This document shows, one piece after another, positions 33,601-42,512 of a DNA stretch of 64,000 nucleotides; positions within the stretch are counted from its first letter, which is position 1, and each line of letters begins with the position of its first letter. This DNA is from Paludibacteraceae bacterium (GTDB taxonomy: Bacteria; Bacteroidota; Bacteroidia; Bacteroidales; Paludibacteraceae): positions 35,634 to 99,633 of the forward strand of contig JAFRNH010000041.1 of assembly GCA_017430235.1 (NCBI GenBank). The letters run 5' to 3'. A program made the position numbers and the translations under genes. Under the pieces are notes generated by a model that saw only the letters and a list, made by a program, of their open reading frames with translations, ran no database searches and had not been told where the DNA came from.

Positions 33601-34898
33601 TGGCAAAGATACTTGATAAACAACGATATAAATGTGCTTTGGCGGCGATGCAGACCGTTCAGGCGATAGACCGTGCTTGTCCCGTGCTCCATTCGGGTCC
33701 GGGTTGCGCGCAGAAACTTTCTGATACTACGGGTAGTTCGGGTTATCTCTCCCCACAGATCTTTCCTTGTACATCCATCAATGAGAAGGATGTGGTCTTC
33801 GGTGGCGTGAAGAAACTGGAGACGACCATCGCCAATGCGCTGAAGGTGATAGATGCAGATCTCTATGTAGTCTTGACTGGATGTATTCCTGAGATTGTGG
33901 GGGATGATGCTGCCGAGGTGGTATCTAAATTTGCAGATGCCGACAAACCTGTGGTTTTCGCACCGACAGCTGGTTTCAAAGGCAATAACTACAAAGGTCA
34001 CGAGCAAGTGGTGGAGGCGATTGTTACGCAGTACCTTAAGAAATCAGATAAGAAGCAGAAAGGTCTGGTGAACCTTTGGGCAGATGTACCTTATCAGGAT
34101 CTCTTCTGGCTTGGGAACATCCGTGAGTTGGAGAATCTTTTGCGTGAGATTGGTTTAACACCCAACACCATCTTTGGTTACCAGCGTGGCATAGAGAACA
34201 TCAATAAGATACCTGAAGCGGAGTTCAATCTATTGGTCTCTCCATGGGTCGGGCTGAAGAACATGAAGACCATGGAAAAGAGATTAGGCATTCCTTATCT
34301 CCACTACCCAGTGTTGCCGATTGGTGCCACCGAGACAAGCAAGTTCTTGCGTGAGGTAGGGAAATTCGCCCATGTTGATGAGGCAAAGGTAGAAGAGGTT
34401 ATCAAGAAGCATGAGGATTATTTCTATTACTTGATTTCCCGCTATGCAGATTTGTTCTTGGAGAACCGTGTGATCAACAAGCAATTTACTGTGGTGGCAG
34501 ATGCTCAATACTCATTAGGCATCACAAAGTTCTTGGTGAATGATTTAGGATTAGTTCCTGCTAAGCAATTCATCACGGATGATACGCCTAAAGAGTATCA
34601 GGAACTAATCTCAGCAGAGTTCCAAAACCTCAACTATGGCATAAAGGCAGATGTGGCTTTCGAAACCGATGGCTTCAAAATCCATGAGGAGATAAAAAGT
34701 CATGACTACCATGGCTATCCATTAGTGTTGGGTGGTTACTACGAAAAGGAGTTGACAGAGAAATTCAAAGGTAACTTCTTGAACATCTCATGGCCTGTGC
34801 TGGACAAGGTGGTCTTCGATGATTTTTATGTAGGCTACACGGGTGGTATCCGTTTGATTGAAGATATTTACACGGTGGCAGTACAACGCTTCAATTGA
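33600..34898 (+). CDS. NifK/NifN-like subunit, pair 2
   Basis: 432 residues; its ATG overlaps the D2 stop (TAATG), so the two are translationally coupled. Cys12, Cys36 (GPGCAQ) and Cys94 (LTGCIPEIVGDD) fill the P-cluster ligand positions with NifK-like spacing (24 and 58). TAGFKGNNYKGHE is shared with K1. It should form a tetramer with the preceding protein. Its role follows that of D2: scaffold or second enzyme. Confidence 0.86.
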   Translation: MAKILDKQRYKCALAAMQTVQAIDRACPVLHSGPGCAQKLSDTTGSSGYLSPQIFPCTSINEKDVVFGGVKKLETTIANALKVIDADLYVVLTGCIPEIVGDDAAEVVSKFADADKPVVFAPTAGFKGNNYKGHEQVVEAIVTQYLKKSDKKQKGLVNLWADVPYQDLFWLGNIRELENLLREIGLTPNTIFGYQRGIENINKIPEAEFNLLVSPWVGLKNMKTMEKRLGIPYLHYPVLPIGATETSKFLREVGKFAHVDEAKVEEVIKKHEDYFYYLISRYADLFLENRVINKQFTVVADAQYSLGITKFLVNDLGLVPAKQFITDDTPKEYQELISAEFQNLNYGIKADVAFETDGFKIHEEIKSHDYHGYPLVLGGYYEKELTEKFKGNFLNISWPVLDKVVFDDFYVGYTGGIRLIEDIYTVAVQRFN

Positions 34899-34920
34899 TG
34901 TATGCAAATAAGTATTATAT

Positions 34921-36102
34921 ATGAGTGAAAAAAACCTAGACTTTGATACCGTCATTGAACGTCGCAACACAATGTCTATAAAATATGACTTTGCGGAGCG
35001 ATTAGGTATGCCAGCTGATGTCTTGCCACTTTGGATAGCCGATATGGATTTCAAGACATCAAGCTATGTGCAGGAAGCCTTGATTGAGGCTGTCAATCAT
35101 GGAATTTTCGGGTACAGTGAGGCATTATCGGATTATAATAATACAGTCAGGGAGTATTTTCAGAAAAAATATAATTACGAATTTGTCGAGAGAGAGATGG
35201 TAATGACGCCTGGAGTTGTATTCGCGATAGCTACAGCCGTCAGAGCTTTGACGATAGAAGGAGATGCGGTTTTAATTCAAAGTCCGGTTTATTATCCATT
35301 TTCAGAAGTTGTTACATACAATGGGCGAAAAGTGGTTGATAACACATTGATATATAATGAAAAGGAGAATAGATATTTTATTGATTTTGAAGATTTTGAA
35401 CAGAAGATTATCGATAATCATGTGAAACTGTTTTTGTTATGTAACCCGCATAATCCAGTGTCAAGAGTATGGAGTAGGGAAGAGTTGTTGAGGCTTGGTG
35501 AGATTTGTTTGAAACACAAAGTACGTGTTTTGAGTGATGAGATACATGCTGATTTCACATTTGTTGGGAAACATCATATATTTGCAAGCCTCAGTCCCGA
35601 ACTGGAAAAGATCACCATCACCTTTACCTCACCCTCTAAGACGTTTAATCTTGCAGGATTGCAGTTGGCGAATATCATCATCAAGGATCCGACCATCAGA
35701 CGGAAATTCATCCATGAATATAAAGTATCAGGATACAGCGAAGTAAGCATCATGGGGTATGTCAGCACCATTGCCGCTTACAAGAATGGTGATGTATGGT
35801 TTAACGCTGTATTTGATTATATAAAGAAGAACGTTGAATACGTGAAGCAATTTGTGGATTCAAATCTTCCTGGCGTTAAAATGATTAATCATGAGGCCAC
35901 CTACCTTGTTTGGCTGGATTTCCGAAAATTAGGGTTGTCGGTGGATGAACTTGACAATAGAATAATCCATAAATCTAAGTTGTGGCTTGACAGTGGGAAA
36001 ATATTTGGAAGAACAGGAGAAGGCTTTCAACGCATTAATGTTGCCTGTCCACGAAAGACATTGGAAGAGGCGATGAATAGGTTGAAGAGGGTCTTGGAGT
36101 GA
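34921..36102 (+). CDS. MalY/PatB-type C-S beta-lyase (aminotransferase fold)
   Basis: 393 residues, PLP fold type I. The N-terminal signature RRNTMSIKYDFAERLG ... PLWIADMDF and PLP Lys240 in TSPSKTFNLAGLQ match MalY/PatB. It cleaves cystathionine or other cysteine S-conjugates to pyruvate, ammonia and a thiol. It follows K2 by 22 bp and closes the sulfur island, so it probably shares the site E promoter. It could supply homocysteine for methionine, or release thiols from S-alkyl cysteines. Confidence 0.9.
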   Translation: MSEKNLDFDTVIERRNTMSIKYDFAERLGMPADVLPLWIADMDFKTSSYVQEALIEAVNHGIFGYSEALSDYNNTVREYFQKKYNYEFVEREMVMTPGVVFAIATAVRALTIEGDAVLIQSPVYYPFSEVVTYNGRKVVDNTLIYNEKENRYFIDFEDFEQKIIDNHVKLFLLCNPHNPVSRVWSREELLRLGEICLKHKVRVLSDEIHADFTFVGKHHIFASLSPELEKITITFTSPSKTFNLAGLQLANIIIKDPTIRRKFIHEYKVSGYSEVSIMGYVSTIAAYKNGDVWFNAVFDYIKKNVEYVKQFVDSNLPGVKMINHEATYLVWLDFRKLGLSVDELDNRIIHKSKLWLDSGKIFGRTGEGFQRINVACPRKTLEEAMNRLKRVLE

Positions 36103-36280
36103 ATTGCGTGGAAACATGTATCTATAATTCTTGCCGATACAGGCAAATTTTGTGTATTTGTGACGAATTTTTGAAACATAATTTGCCGATAGCATGGGAT
36201 ATAAAAAATGTCGCAAATGCATACTCCATAATATACGATATGGAGGATATTACTCAATACTTGTTTTAGCTTGATGTGTA

Positions 36281-38818
36281 TCACTCCTTCAGCATCTTGA
36301 TTGTATAAACCTTTTTGCCTGTCGCATCCACCACTACAACAATATTGACATCCTCCTTCTGCTTGAAATCACAGAATTCGGTATAATTGAATTTTCCAAC
36401 GAACAATCCGTTTATGTTATAGACCATGTAGGTTAAATCCTCTGGTGCCCGACTGACAATGACGGGTACGGATGAGGTGCCGCCCGCTCCCTTGTAACCA
36501 TCTGTGATATAGACATTCTCAGCTCCTGCGGGAATCTTGTAGCGGAGATTCTCGTTAGTGTAATGCTCGTTGATTGATTGTCCGTCGAGACGATAGGAGA
36601 TGGTCCACCGTGTGGCGATAGAATCTTGGGTTGGATTGGGTTCTCCGAGATCCAGATAGGTGATTTTCTCGGTGTCGGTGAAGTGTAGTCCGTAGATGTC
36701 TAGCTGGTTGTGATGTGTGAGATACAAATCACGTCCTTCAAAGAAATAGCCTTCAAACTTGTTCTCCATCAGTGGGTTATTGTTGATGTAGATGATGGAA
36801 TCCTTGTATAACCCTTTGACGGTCAGCTGTGTGGTGTCTCCCAATTTAAAGAAATCACTCAAATGATAGCTGTAATATGAATGACGGTATTCGTTCCATT
36901 CATAATACTCTTCCATGCCTTTCAAGAAATTTTCCAGATCTGATTTATTCATTGCCAATGCCACATCCGAGGCAAGACTATCCAACATGTAATGAATGGT
37001 GTTTCTAGAGAAGGCTGTTCCTGCTAAGACGCACGCTCTGTCGAGATAGGGCTGCTTGAATTTTTCCAAAGAGAACATTTTAATGTACACTTCGCATGCA
37101 CTCTCTTTATTGGCCCACTCAAAATACTCATACGGCTCCACCCTCAATAGAAAATTATAATATGGATATAAGGGATCATACATGGTACCATCCAGATCCT
37201 TCATGATCCAACGCCATTTTTTGGTTCCCTGTTTATCATACCATATTGCAACATTATTGTATGGAAAATCAATATTTGCGAAGTAGGCTTGTGTCGATAC
37301 AAAGTTCATGATTGCGTTGATATCCAGCACTTCGGCCATCTGCTCGTAAGTGGAACTAGGTGATTCGAATGTCTCTTTGAAATGGAGATAGTTGGGATAC
37401 AAATCTTCTTCAAACCAGTTGTCGTAGATACCAGTGAAGGTTTCTACATACTCAATATCGCTCACCTTGTGGTTGGCCCAAATCATATCTTCATCATCAC
37501 GCTCTTGTAAATGCATAACCTGTTGAAATTCTCCGTTGAGACATAATTGTACATTTCGTTGTGCTTGAAAATCAACATCGTAATAGCTGGAGAATCGTCC
37601 GATTGCCGTTTGTGAAAGCATATCCTTGATGGCCTCTGATTCACTATGTCCAGATTGAATCGATGAACGAATCGTGAGACTCTTCTGCTTGTTGGCATTC
37701 GGCCTTAAATGTTCCCACAAGACACCTTTGAAATGTTTGTCTCCAAATCGCTTGTTGGCATAAATAACCATTGATTTTACGGGATTCGTGCGGGAAGCGT
37801 TGCCACTCACACGAGTCTCTGACAACTGATTGAAATCAGTACCCAGCGTGTCGCCTGAATAGTACTCCACGTTAATTGGGCGACGCCAATTGTACAGATA
37901 GTTGTAGTTGCCCATCCATGAACGTTTAGGTGGGTTGTCGGAATGAGTCGATGCATATGTGGTGGCATGGGATAAAATACCTATGTTGGAACTATATAGA
38001 TAGTCATCGTCACAAACGAGGTTGATGATAGGCATATCGTTTTTCAGATCAAAAAAGTAGGTCTTCGTCTTACTGATCTTGCTGATTGCACTGTCGCTAA
38101 ACGGTTTGGCTCTTACAACCGTCGTTACACCAATGTAGAAAGAATCTCGATAGATGTAGCCGTTGTTCTCTGTCGGTTCACTGCCATCTGTTGTGTAACG
38201 GATAACGGCATCCTTGGGTGCATCCTCCTTCAAACTCAGTTTTAAGTAGAATGGGGCGTCTTTGACACCTCCTTCAACCGAGAAATCCACCTTTTTTATC
38301 ACTCTCTCACAATTCGTGTTGTTGTTTTCTTTTTCGGGAGTGGGGATTCTGAAATGTGATAAACTATCAGGCAGATTGGGCAGACGACCCCATGAAACCT
38401 CTGGAGAGATCATCTCAGGATAGGGCAGAGAATCCACCAATGTGCCGTTGTTGTCCCACAGATAGACCGTTCCCGACTTGTCTGAGTTTAACTTGAAATC
38501 AGTATGTTCCTTTTTATTCTCCTTGTCGCAATAGATGAGCTTGTAGCCATTGTCTGGCACAGTCAATTCGATAGGAATAGTATAGGCAGAGTCGATATTT
38601 TTGACCTTTGAGATAGAATATCCCATTATAGAGATATCTTGCTCACTGTTATTATACAGTTCCACCCAGGAGTCTGGAAACTCGTTGTAGTAGTCTAACA
38701 CCCCACCGAAATTGCTCTGCATAATCTCCGTGATGGACAAATTGGCCAATACGGGTCTAAAAGAAAATGCAAGGATGAACAATAAAAACCTTGTCTTGTA
38801 AGAATTTAAATATACCAT
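36281..38818 (-). CDS. Secreted CotH-kinase-family surface protein with lamin-tail domain
   Basis: 845 residues with a signal peptide (1-25). Domain order by motif: lamin-tail-like domain at about 25-140 (SITEIMQSN, SWVELYNNSEQDISIMGYSI), a chitobiase-C-terminal-like beta domain at about 165-255 (IRYTTDGSEPTENNG), a CotH kinase-like region at about 300-640 (KSLTIRS, WRWIMKDLDGTMYDP), and a C-terminal tail of the type IX kind (YNINGLFVGKFN, KKVYTIKMLKE). WIMKDLDGTMYDP fits the CotH active-site DxDxT pattern. CotH kinases phosphorylate secreted proteins; the target is unknown. It is convergent with the MalY-like gene. Confidence 0.85.
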   Translation of the reverse strand: MVYLNSYKTRFLLFILAFSFRPVLANLSITEIMQSNFGGVLDYYNEFPDSWVELYNNSEQDISIMGYSISKVKNIDSAYTIPIELTVPDNGYKLIYCDKENKKEHTDFKLNSDKSGTVYLWDNNGTLVDSLPYPEMISPEVSWGRLPNLPDSLSHFRIPTPEKENNNTNCERVIKKVDFSVEGGVKDAPFYLKLSLKEDAPKDAVIRYTTDGSEPTENNGYIYRDSFYIGVTTVVRAKPFSDSAISKISKTKTYFFDLKNDMPIINLVCDDDYLYSSNIGILSHATTYASTHSDNPPKRSWMGNYNYLYNWRRPINVEYYSGDTLGTDFNQLSETRVSGNASRTNPVKSMVIYANKRFGDKHFKGVLWEHLRPNANKQKSLTIRSSIQSGHSESEAIKDMLSQTAIGRFSSYYDVDFQAQRNVQLCLNGEFQQVMHLQERDDEDMIWANHKVSDIEYVETFTGIYDNWFEEDLYPNYLHFKETFESPSSTYEQMAEVLDINAIMNFVSTQAYFANIDFPYNNVAIWYDKQGTKKWRWIMKDLDGTMYDPLYPYYNFLLRVEPYEYFEWANKESACEVYIKMFSLEKFKQPYLDRACVLAGTAFSRNTIHYMLDSLASDVALAMNKSDLENFLKGMEEYYEWNEYRHSYYSYHLSDFFKLGDTTQLTVKGLYKDSIIYINNNPLMENKFEGYFFEGRDLYLTHHNQLDIYGLHFTDTEKITYLDLGEPNPTQDSIATRWTISYRLDGQSINEHYTNENLRYKIPAGAENVYITDGYKGAGGTSSVPVIVSRAPEDLTYMVYNINGLFVGKFNYTEFCDFKQKEDVNIVVVVDATGKKVYTIKMLKE

Positions 38819-38908
38819 ATCAAATAAATAAACGTTATGAAACCCTATTAAATTTGTTTCAAATGTAATAAAAATAATTGATAATTATGAAATTATATGT
38901 AATATTCT

Positions 38909-38991
38909 TTCTAAAACATAGGCAACTTTTAGCCATTTTTCTTCTAAAACATAGGCAACTTTCGACTGTTTTCTTTCTAAAACATAGGCAA
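38909..38991 (+). repeat. Three direct repeats with 33-bp period upstream of the AraC-type gene
   Basis: TTCTAAAACATAGGCAA begins at 38909, 38942 and 38975, spaced exactly 33 bp apart; the 16-bp spacers differ. The array ends about 70 bp before the regulator start and near TATTTTTG boxes at 39011 and 39029, so it is probably a multi-site operator on one face of the DNA. Confidence 0.8.
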
Positions 38992-39060
38992 GTCTATCGG
39001 GGATGGGTTTTATTTTTGCTGAAATTATTATTTTTGTGTTGTGTTATAAATGATAAATAG

Positions 39061-40233
39061 ATGAATATCTACATACCTTCTTTTGAATATTTAGGAATTT
39101 TGGTGCAGGGCGGAATCATTTTCTATTTCTTGGTCAATGCCTTGTTCTTGTTTATCATCATGCCTAAACTGCAGCCTAAACGCAACAAGGCTACTGCCGC
39201 CATACACAAGTCTCTTGGCTGGCTTTTGATGATTTACGTTGTGAATTACTGTTTGTGGATCATTCCGGAACTCTTCCAATCCCAATGTGGTTATTACCAG
39301 ATAGGGAAGACGTATCCGAACCATAACACGCTGATGGAGTATTTAGACCTTGCCATCCTTCCGTTGTCGATGGTATTTGGCTCGACAGTGCTTTTGGGTC
39401 GGATGCCCAAGAAATGGATTGCACCCGTCATCATTCTGCCTTATGTGCTATGCGGATTGAACGATATCTATGGAGTGTTGCCCTTTAAACTCTACACGTT
39501 TGCCTATGTCGCCACCATTGTTGGAGTCGTTGCACAATTAGCATGGTATGGCTATTTCATCCGGCGGTTTGACAAGCGGTTGAAGGAGAACTATTCCAAT
39601 ATCGACCGTCGATCCATCAAATGGGTGTTGTGGACCCTTGTTCCGCTGTGTCTGCTCACACTGCTCTATGTCCCGCTCAACATGATGACCAATATCGATG
39701 AGTGGGTGGTGTTGTACGACTTCCTTACGTTTGTTATTCTCTCGAGCATTGTTGGCTTTGCCCTCTTCCATAAGGTGGATGATATGACAGAGGAGCTGAT
39801 TCAAGAGCAGATGGAAGAGTTGAAACAAGAGGAGAAGGAGGCAGCAGAGGAGACGCCCGTGGCAGAGGAGGATACCAATGCAAAGACATCGACCCTTAAC
39901 AGCCGATTCACGGATTTTGATGCGATATTTCAGAAGTTGGAGGAAGAGAAGTTTTATCTCGATACCGAGGTCAATATCGATTGGATCTCGAGCAAGCTGG
40001 GCACGAATCGGCATTATGTCTCAGACTATCTGAATCGAGTCCGTCACGTCACCTTCTATGAGTATGTCAACACCCTTCGTTTGGTCTATGCAGAGCGGTT
40101 GTTGAAAGAGGGCAAAGAGAAGATTGCCGACCTCGCCTTCGTTTGTGGTTTTAATAGTGACCACACCTTCCGTCGGTTGTTCAAGGAGAGGTATGGGTGC
40201 ACACCGTTGCAGTATAAGAAGGGTGGGGAATGA
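39061..40233 (+). CDS. Membrane-anchored AraC-family regulator
   Basis: 390 residues. The first 235 form about seven membrane helices (for example GGIIFYFLVNALFLFIIMP, KSLGWLLMIYVVNYCLW). A Glu/Lys-rich linker at about 245-275 follows, then a C-terminal AraC HTH (DWISSKLGTNRHYVSDYLNRV ... IADLAFVCGFNSDHTFRRLFKERYGCTPLQYK). The design suggests a membrane sensor that binds DNA directly. The 33-bp repeats upstream are candidate autoregulatory sites. The ligand is unknown. Confidence 0.85.
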   Translation: MNIYIPSFEYLGILVQGGIIFYFLVNALFLFIIMPKLQPKRNKATAAIHKSLGWLLMIYVVNYCLWIIPELFQSQCGYYQIGKTYPNHNTLMEYLDLAILPLSMVFGSTVLLGRMPKKWIAPVIILPYVLCGLNDIYGVLPFKLYTFAYVATIVGVVAQLAWYGYFIRRFDKRLKENYSNIDRRSIKWVLWTLVPLCLLTLLYVPLNMMTNIDEWVVLYDFLTFVILSSIVGFALFHKVDDMTEELIQEQMEELKQEEKEAAEETPVAEEDTNAKTSTLNSRFTDFDAIFQKLEEEKFYLDTEVNIDWISSKLGTNRHYVSDYLNRVRHVTFYEYVNTLRLVYAERLLKEGKEKIADLAFVCGFNSDHTFRRLFKERYGCTPLQYKKGGE

Positions 40234-40309
40234 TGGAGGTGTGGAGATGTATGGCCGTGCGTCTCTGCAAATCACAAATAAGAGGGTTGATTACACACAA
40301 CGCAATCGC

Positions 40310-40410
40310 AGAAACCCCACTAGTCCCGAAGGGACGACAGCCCTTAGGCAGGGGTGTGAACCCCTGTTCGATGGATACGTGGAGGGAGGTAGCCTCGGAG
40401 AGGCGACACA
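40310..40410. repeat. REP-like palindromic segment
   Basis: Three small palindromes in a row: GTCCC/GGGAC (40323-40335), CAGGGG/CCCCTG (40349-40366) and GCCTC/GAGGC (40392-40404). Hairpin clusters of this style occur as dispersed intergenic repeats in Bacteroidetes genomes. Whether it is repeated elsewhere cannot be checked in one window. Confidence 0.45.
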
Positions 40411-40639
40411 GCACCCCTTTTCAAAAAAATTGCATAAACGGAACTTTTCTGATAAGGACGGAAAATTTTAGAAGAAAATTAAATACTTTTGTAAATGCAT
40501 CAGTCCATGAGGCTACGATGTTGTCTGAGGATGACGGAGCTGAGGGGACGGGGCAACGACATTGTGAAAAAGCGATGCTGTACGCTTTGTTTTTGACTAT
40601 TTGAACTACCACACTCAAATCTCTTTCAAAGACAAAAGC

Positions 40640-40830
40640 AGAGGTGACGCCTACGGATGTGTATGACATACACTGCCGGAGTGTGCCGAGGGCTTATTAT
40701 GCCCTCTCGCACACTTTTGGTTGCATGTATATACGCCTGAGGGTATCGAATCTGTTCGTTCTAAAGGGATGGCTGTGGTAGGCCAAAATAGTGGAACGGA
40801 CAGCAGGAGATACCCTCGTTTTTTCTGTAT
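40640..40830 (+). ncRNA. Candidate structured RNA, two hairpins then U-run
   Basis: Hairpin 1 pairs GTGTGC-c-GAGGGC with GCCCTC-tc-GCACAC around a TTATTAT loop (about 40680-40714). Hairpin 2 is a long interrupted stem, GAGGGTATC (40740-40748) with GATACCCTC (40812-40820), plus inner pairs CTGT/ACAG and CGTTC/GAACG, and is followed by GTTTTTTC. The ensemble ends like a transcript. No known RNA family was recognised. Confidence 0.5.
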
Positions 40831-40913
40831 GTCGTTATTAGCAACTTAGAAACTTCTGACGCTTGGGGTATCAGTCAGATTATTTACTGCTGACGCAACA
40901 CCCGAACGAAAAC

Positions 40914-42512
40914 ATGGCAAAGAAAAAAGCTAAAGAGGAGGTTTTTAATCTCGACAATATCCTGTTCAAGTGTAGAGATATTCTGAGACAGGCGAAGAAT
41001 GCTGGTTCATTCTTTGAAAAACGTGATATGATGCTGACACTCGTGTTTCTCCGCTTTATTGGTGAGAAATATGAGGATAGTTTGGCTAAACTTCGTCAGG
41101 AACTCATCGACCAGGGCTTGGATCCTGACAATGAAGAAATTGCCAAAGCGTTCTTCGACGATATGGATGGCACATACGCACTACCTGAAGAAGCCCGTTG
41201 GTCAACCATCATCAATACAGGTGCCCCACAGTTGAATGTGGCACTCGATACAGCACTGAGAAGTATTGCTACCGGTAATGACTACCTGAAAGGATGCTTC
41301 GTGGAGGGTACGTTTACCCAACGTAATCTTGGAGCCAACGACATCAAGAAGATTGTAGATGAAGTGAACAAGATTAGCCACAAGGCATTTGGTGAGGAGA
41401 AAGATCTTATTGGTCGTGTGTATGAGTATTTTCTGAAGGTGTTTGCCGTAAATGCCACTAAGGAGGAAGGTGAATATTATACGCCTCACGATGTTGTACA
41501 ACTGATAGCCACAGTTATAGAACCTTTTGATGGAACACTCTACGACCCTTGTTGTGGCTCGGGTGGTATGTTTATACAGAGTGCTGACTTGGTAAAAGCC
41601 AGACAGGGAGACATTAGCCGTATCAATATTTACGGACAGGAAAAAGACGCAGCCACATATCGATTGGCCAAGATGAATCTTGCACTGCGTGGCATCAGTC
41701 ACAACCTCGGGTCGGAGAACGATTCCACGTTTAGCAACGACCTACACAAAGGACTATACTTCGACTATATCATGGCCAATCCTCCTTTCAACTTGAAGGG
41801 ATGGTGGGATGACAATCTGAAGAATGATGCTCGTTGGACGGACTATGGATTGCCACCCGAAAGCAACGCTAACTATGCATGGATTCTACACATGCTATCT
41901 CATCTAAAACCGCTATCAGGTGTGGCAGGTTTCCTATTGGCCAATGGTGCCTTGGACGATACCGATGCATTTGAAATTCGCAAAAAACTGATACAGAACG
42001 ATAAGTTGGAAGCCATCATCATTCTGCCGAGGGATTTGTTCATCACAACAGATATTAGCGTAACGTTCTGGATTCTCAATCAGAACAAGAAGGGTGGGCG
42101 ATATCATGGGCGAGAGTTGCGCAATCGTGAACACGAAATACTCTTTGTGGACTTACGTCGTTGGACAGAGAATCCTGTGAAAAATGAGCAGAAAAAGAAG
42201 GTGAGACTCATCACGGAGCAGATACAGAGAGTGGCAGACCTCTATCATCAATGGCAGAGCGTTGGCACTGACGGAAAGAATTTTGCAGAGCCGGAACTCT
42301 ATAGAAGCGTAGACATTGAAGAAATTGAGCAGAATAACTGGACGCTGGTACCCAGCAAGTACATAGAGTTTATCGATCACGACTTGGAGATTGACTATCC
42401 GAAAGAGATGGCACGCATACAGAAAGAGATGCGTGAGTTAATGGCAAGGGAGAAAGAATCACAACGTATGCTCGAAAAGGCATTTAAAGGTATTGGATAT
42501 GAAATTGAATAA
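40914..42512 (+). CDS. hsdM: Type I restriction-modification methyltransferase subunit
   Basis: 532 residues from MAKKKAKEEVFNLDN; the upstream extension is rejected. An N-terminal helical domain (SFFEKRDMMLTLVFLRFIGEKYED) precedes the N6-adenine methyltransferase core with SAM motif DPCCGSGGMF and catalytic NPPF. It modifies the host site specified by the S subunit and is required for restriction. The stop overlaps the start of hsdS by 14 bp. Between hsdS and hsdR lie two extra genes (a CBASS). Confidence 0.94.
   Translation: MAKKKAKEEVFNLDNILFKCRDILRQAKNAGSFFEKRDMMLTLVFLRFIGEKYEDSLAKLRQELIDQGLDPDNEEIAKAFFDDMDGTYALPEEARWSTIINTGAPQLNVALDTALRSIATGNDYLKGCFVEGTFTQRNLGANDIKKIVDEVNKISHKAFGEEKDLIGRVYEYFLKVFAVNATKEEGEYYTPHDVVQLIATVIEPFDGTLYDPCCGSGGMFIQSADLVKARQGDISRINIYGQEKDAATYRLAKMNLALRGISHNLGSENDSTFSNDLHKGLYFDYIMANPPFNLKGWWDDNLKNDARWTDYGLPPESNANYAWILHMLSHLKPLSGVAGFLLANGALDDTDAFEIRKKLIQNDKLEAIIILPRDLFITTDISVTFWILNQNKKGGRYHGRELRNREHEILFVDLRRWTENPVKNEQKKKVRLITEQIQRVADLYHQWQSVGTDGKNFAEPELYRSVDIEEIEQNNWTLVPSKYIEFIDHDLEIDYPKEMARIQKEMRELMAREKESQRMLEKAFKGIGYEIE

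Larger units (their letters stand above)
40234..40913. other. Long intergenic region with hairpin-rich segments
   Basis: A 680-bp region. First part (40300-40410): a palindrome-rich REP-like stretch. Second part (40625-40830): two large hairpins that look like structured RNA. Open frames across it have no protein character. Confidence 0.6.

Noticed and set aside
17850-34898. Dark-operative protochlorophyllide reductase or CfbCD (F430) system
   Set aside because: A NifB-like gene, a full set of six P-cluster-type cysteines per pair and the cofactor cysteine are present, and no tetrapyrrole genes are nearby.
38878-39060. 60-codon ORF with KHRQL repeats
   Set aside because: It is the translation of the 33-bp DNA repeats; the period is a multiple of three, so the frame stays open by chance.
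40230-40604. Open frames over the hsdM upstream region
   Set aside because: They cover palindromic, non-coding sequence and show no protein family, signal or coding bias.
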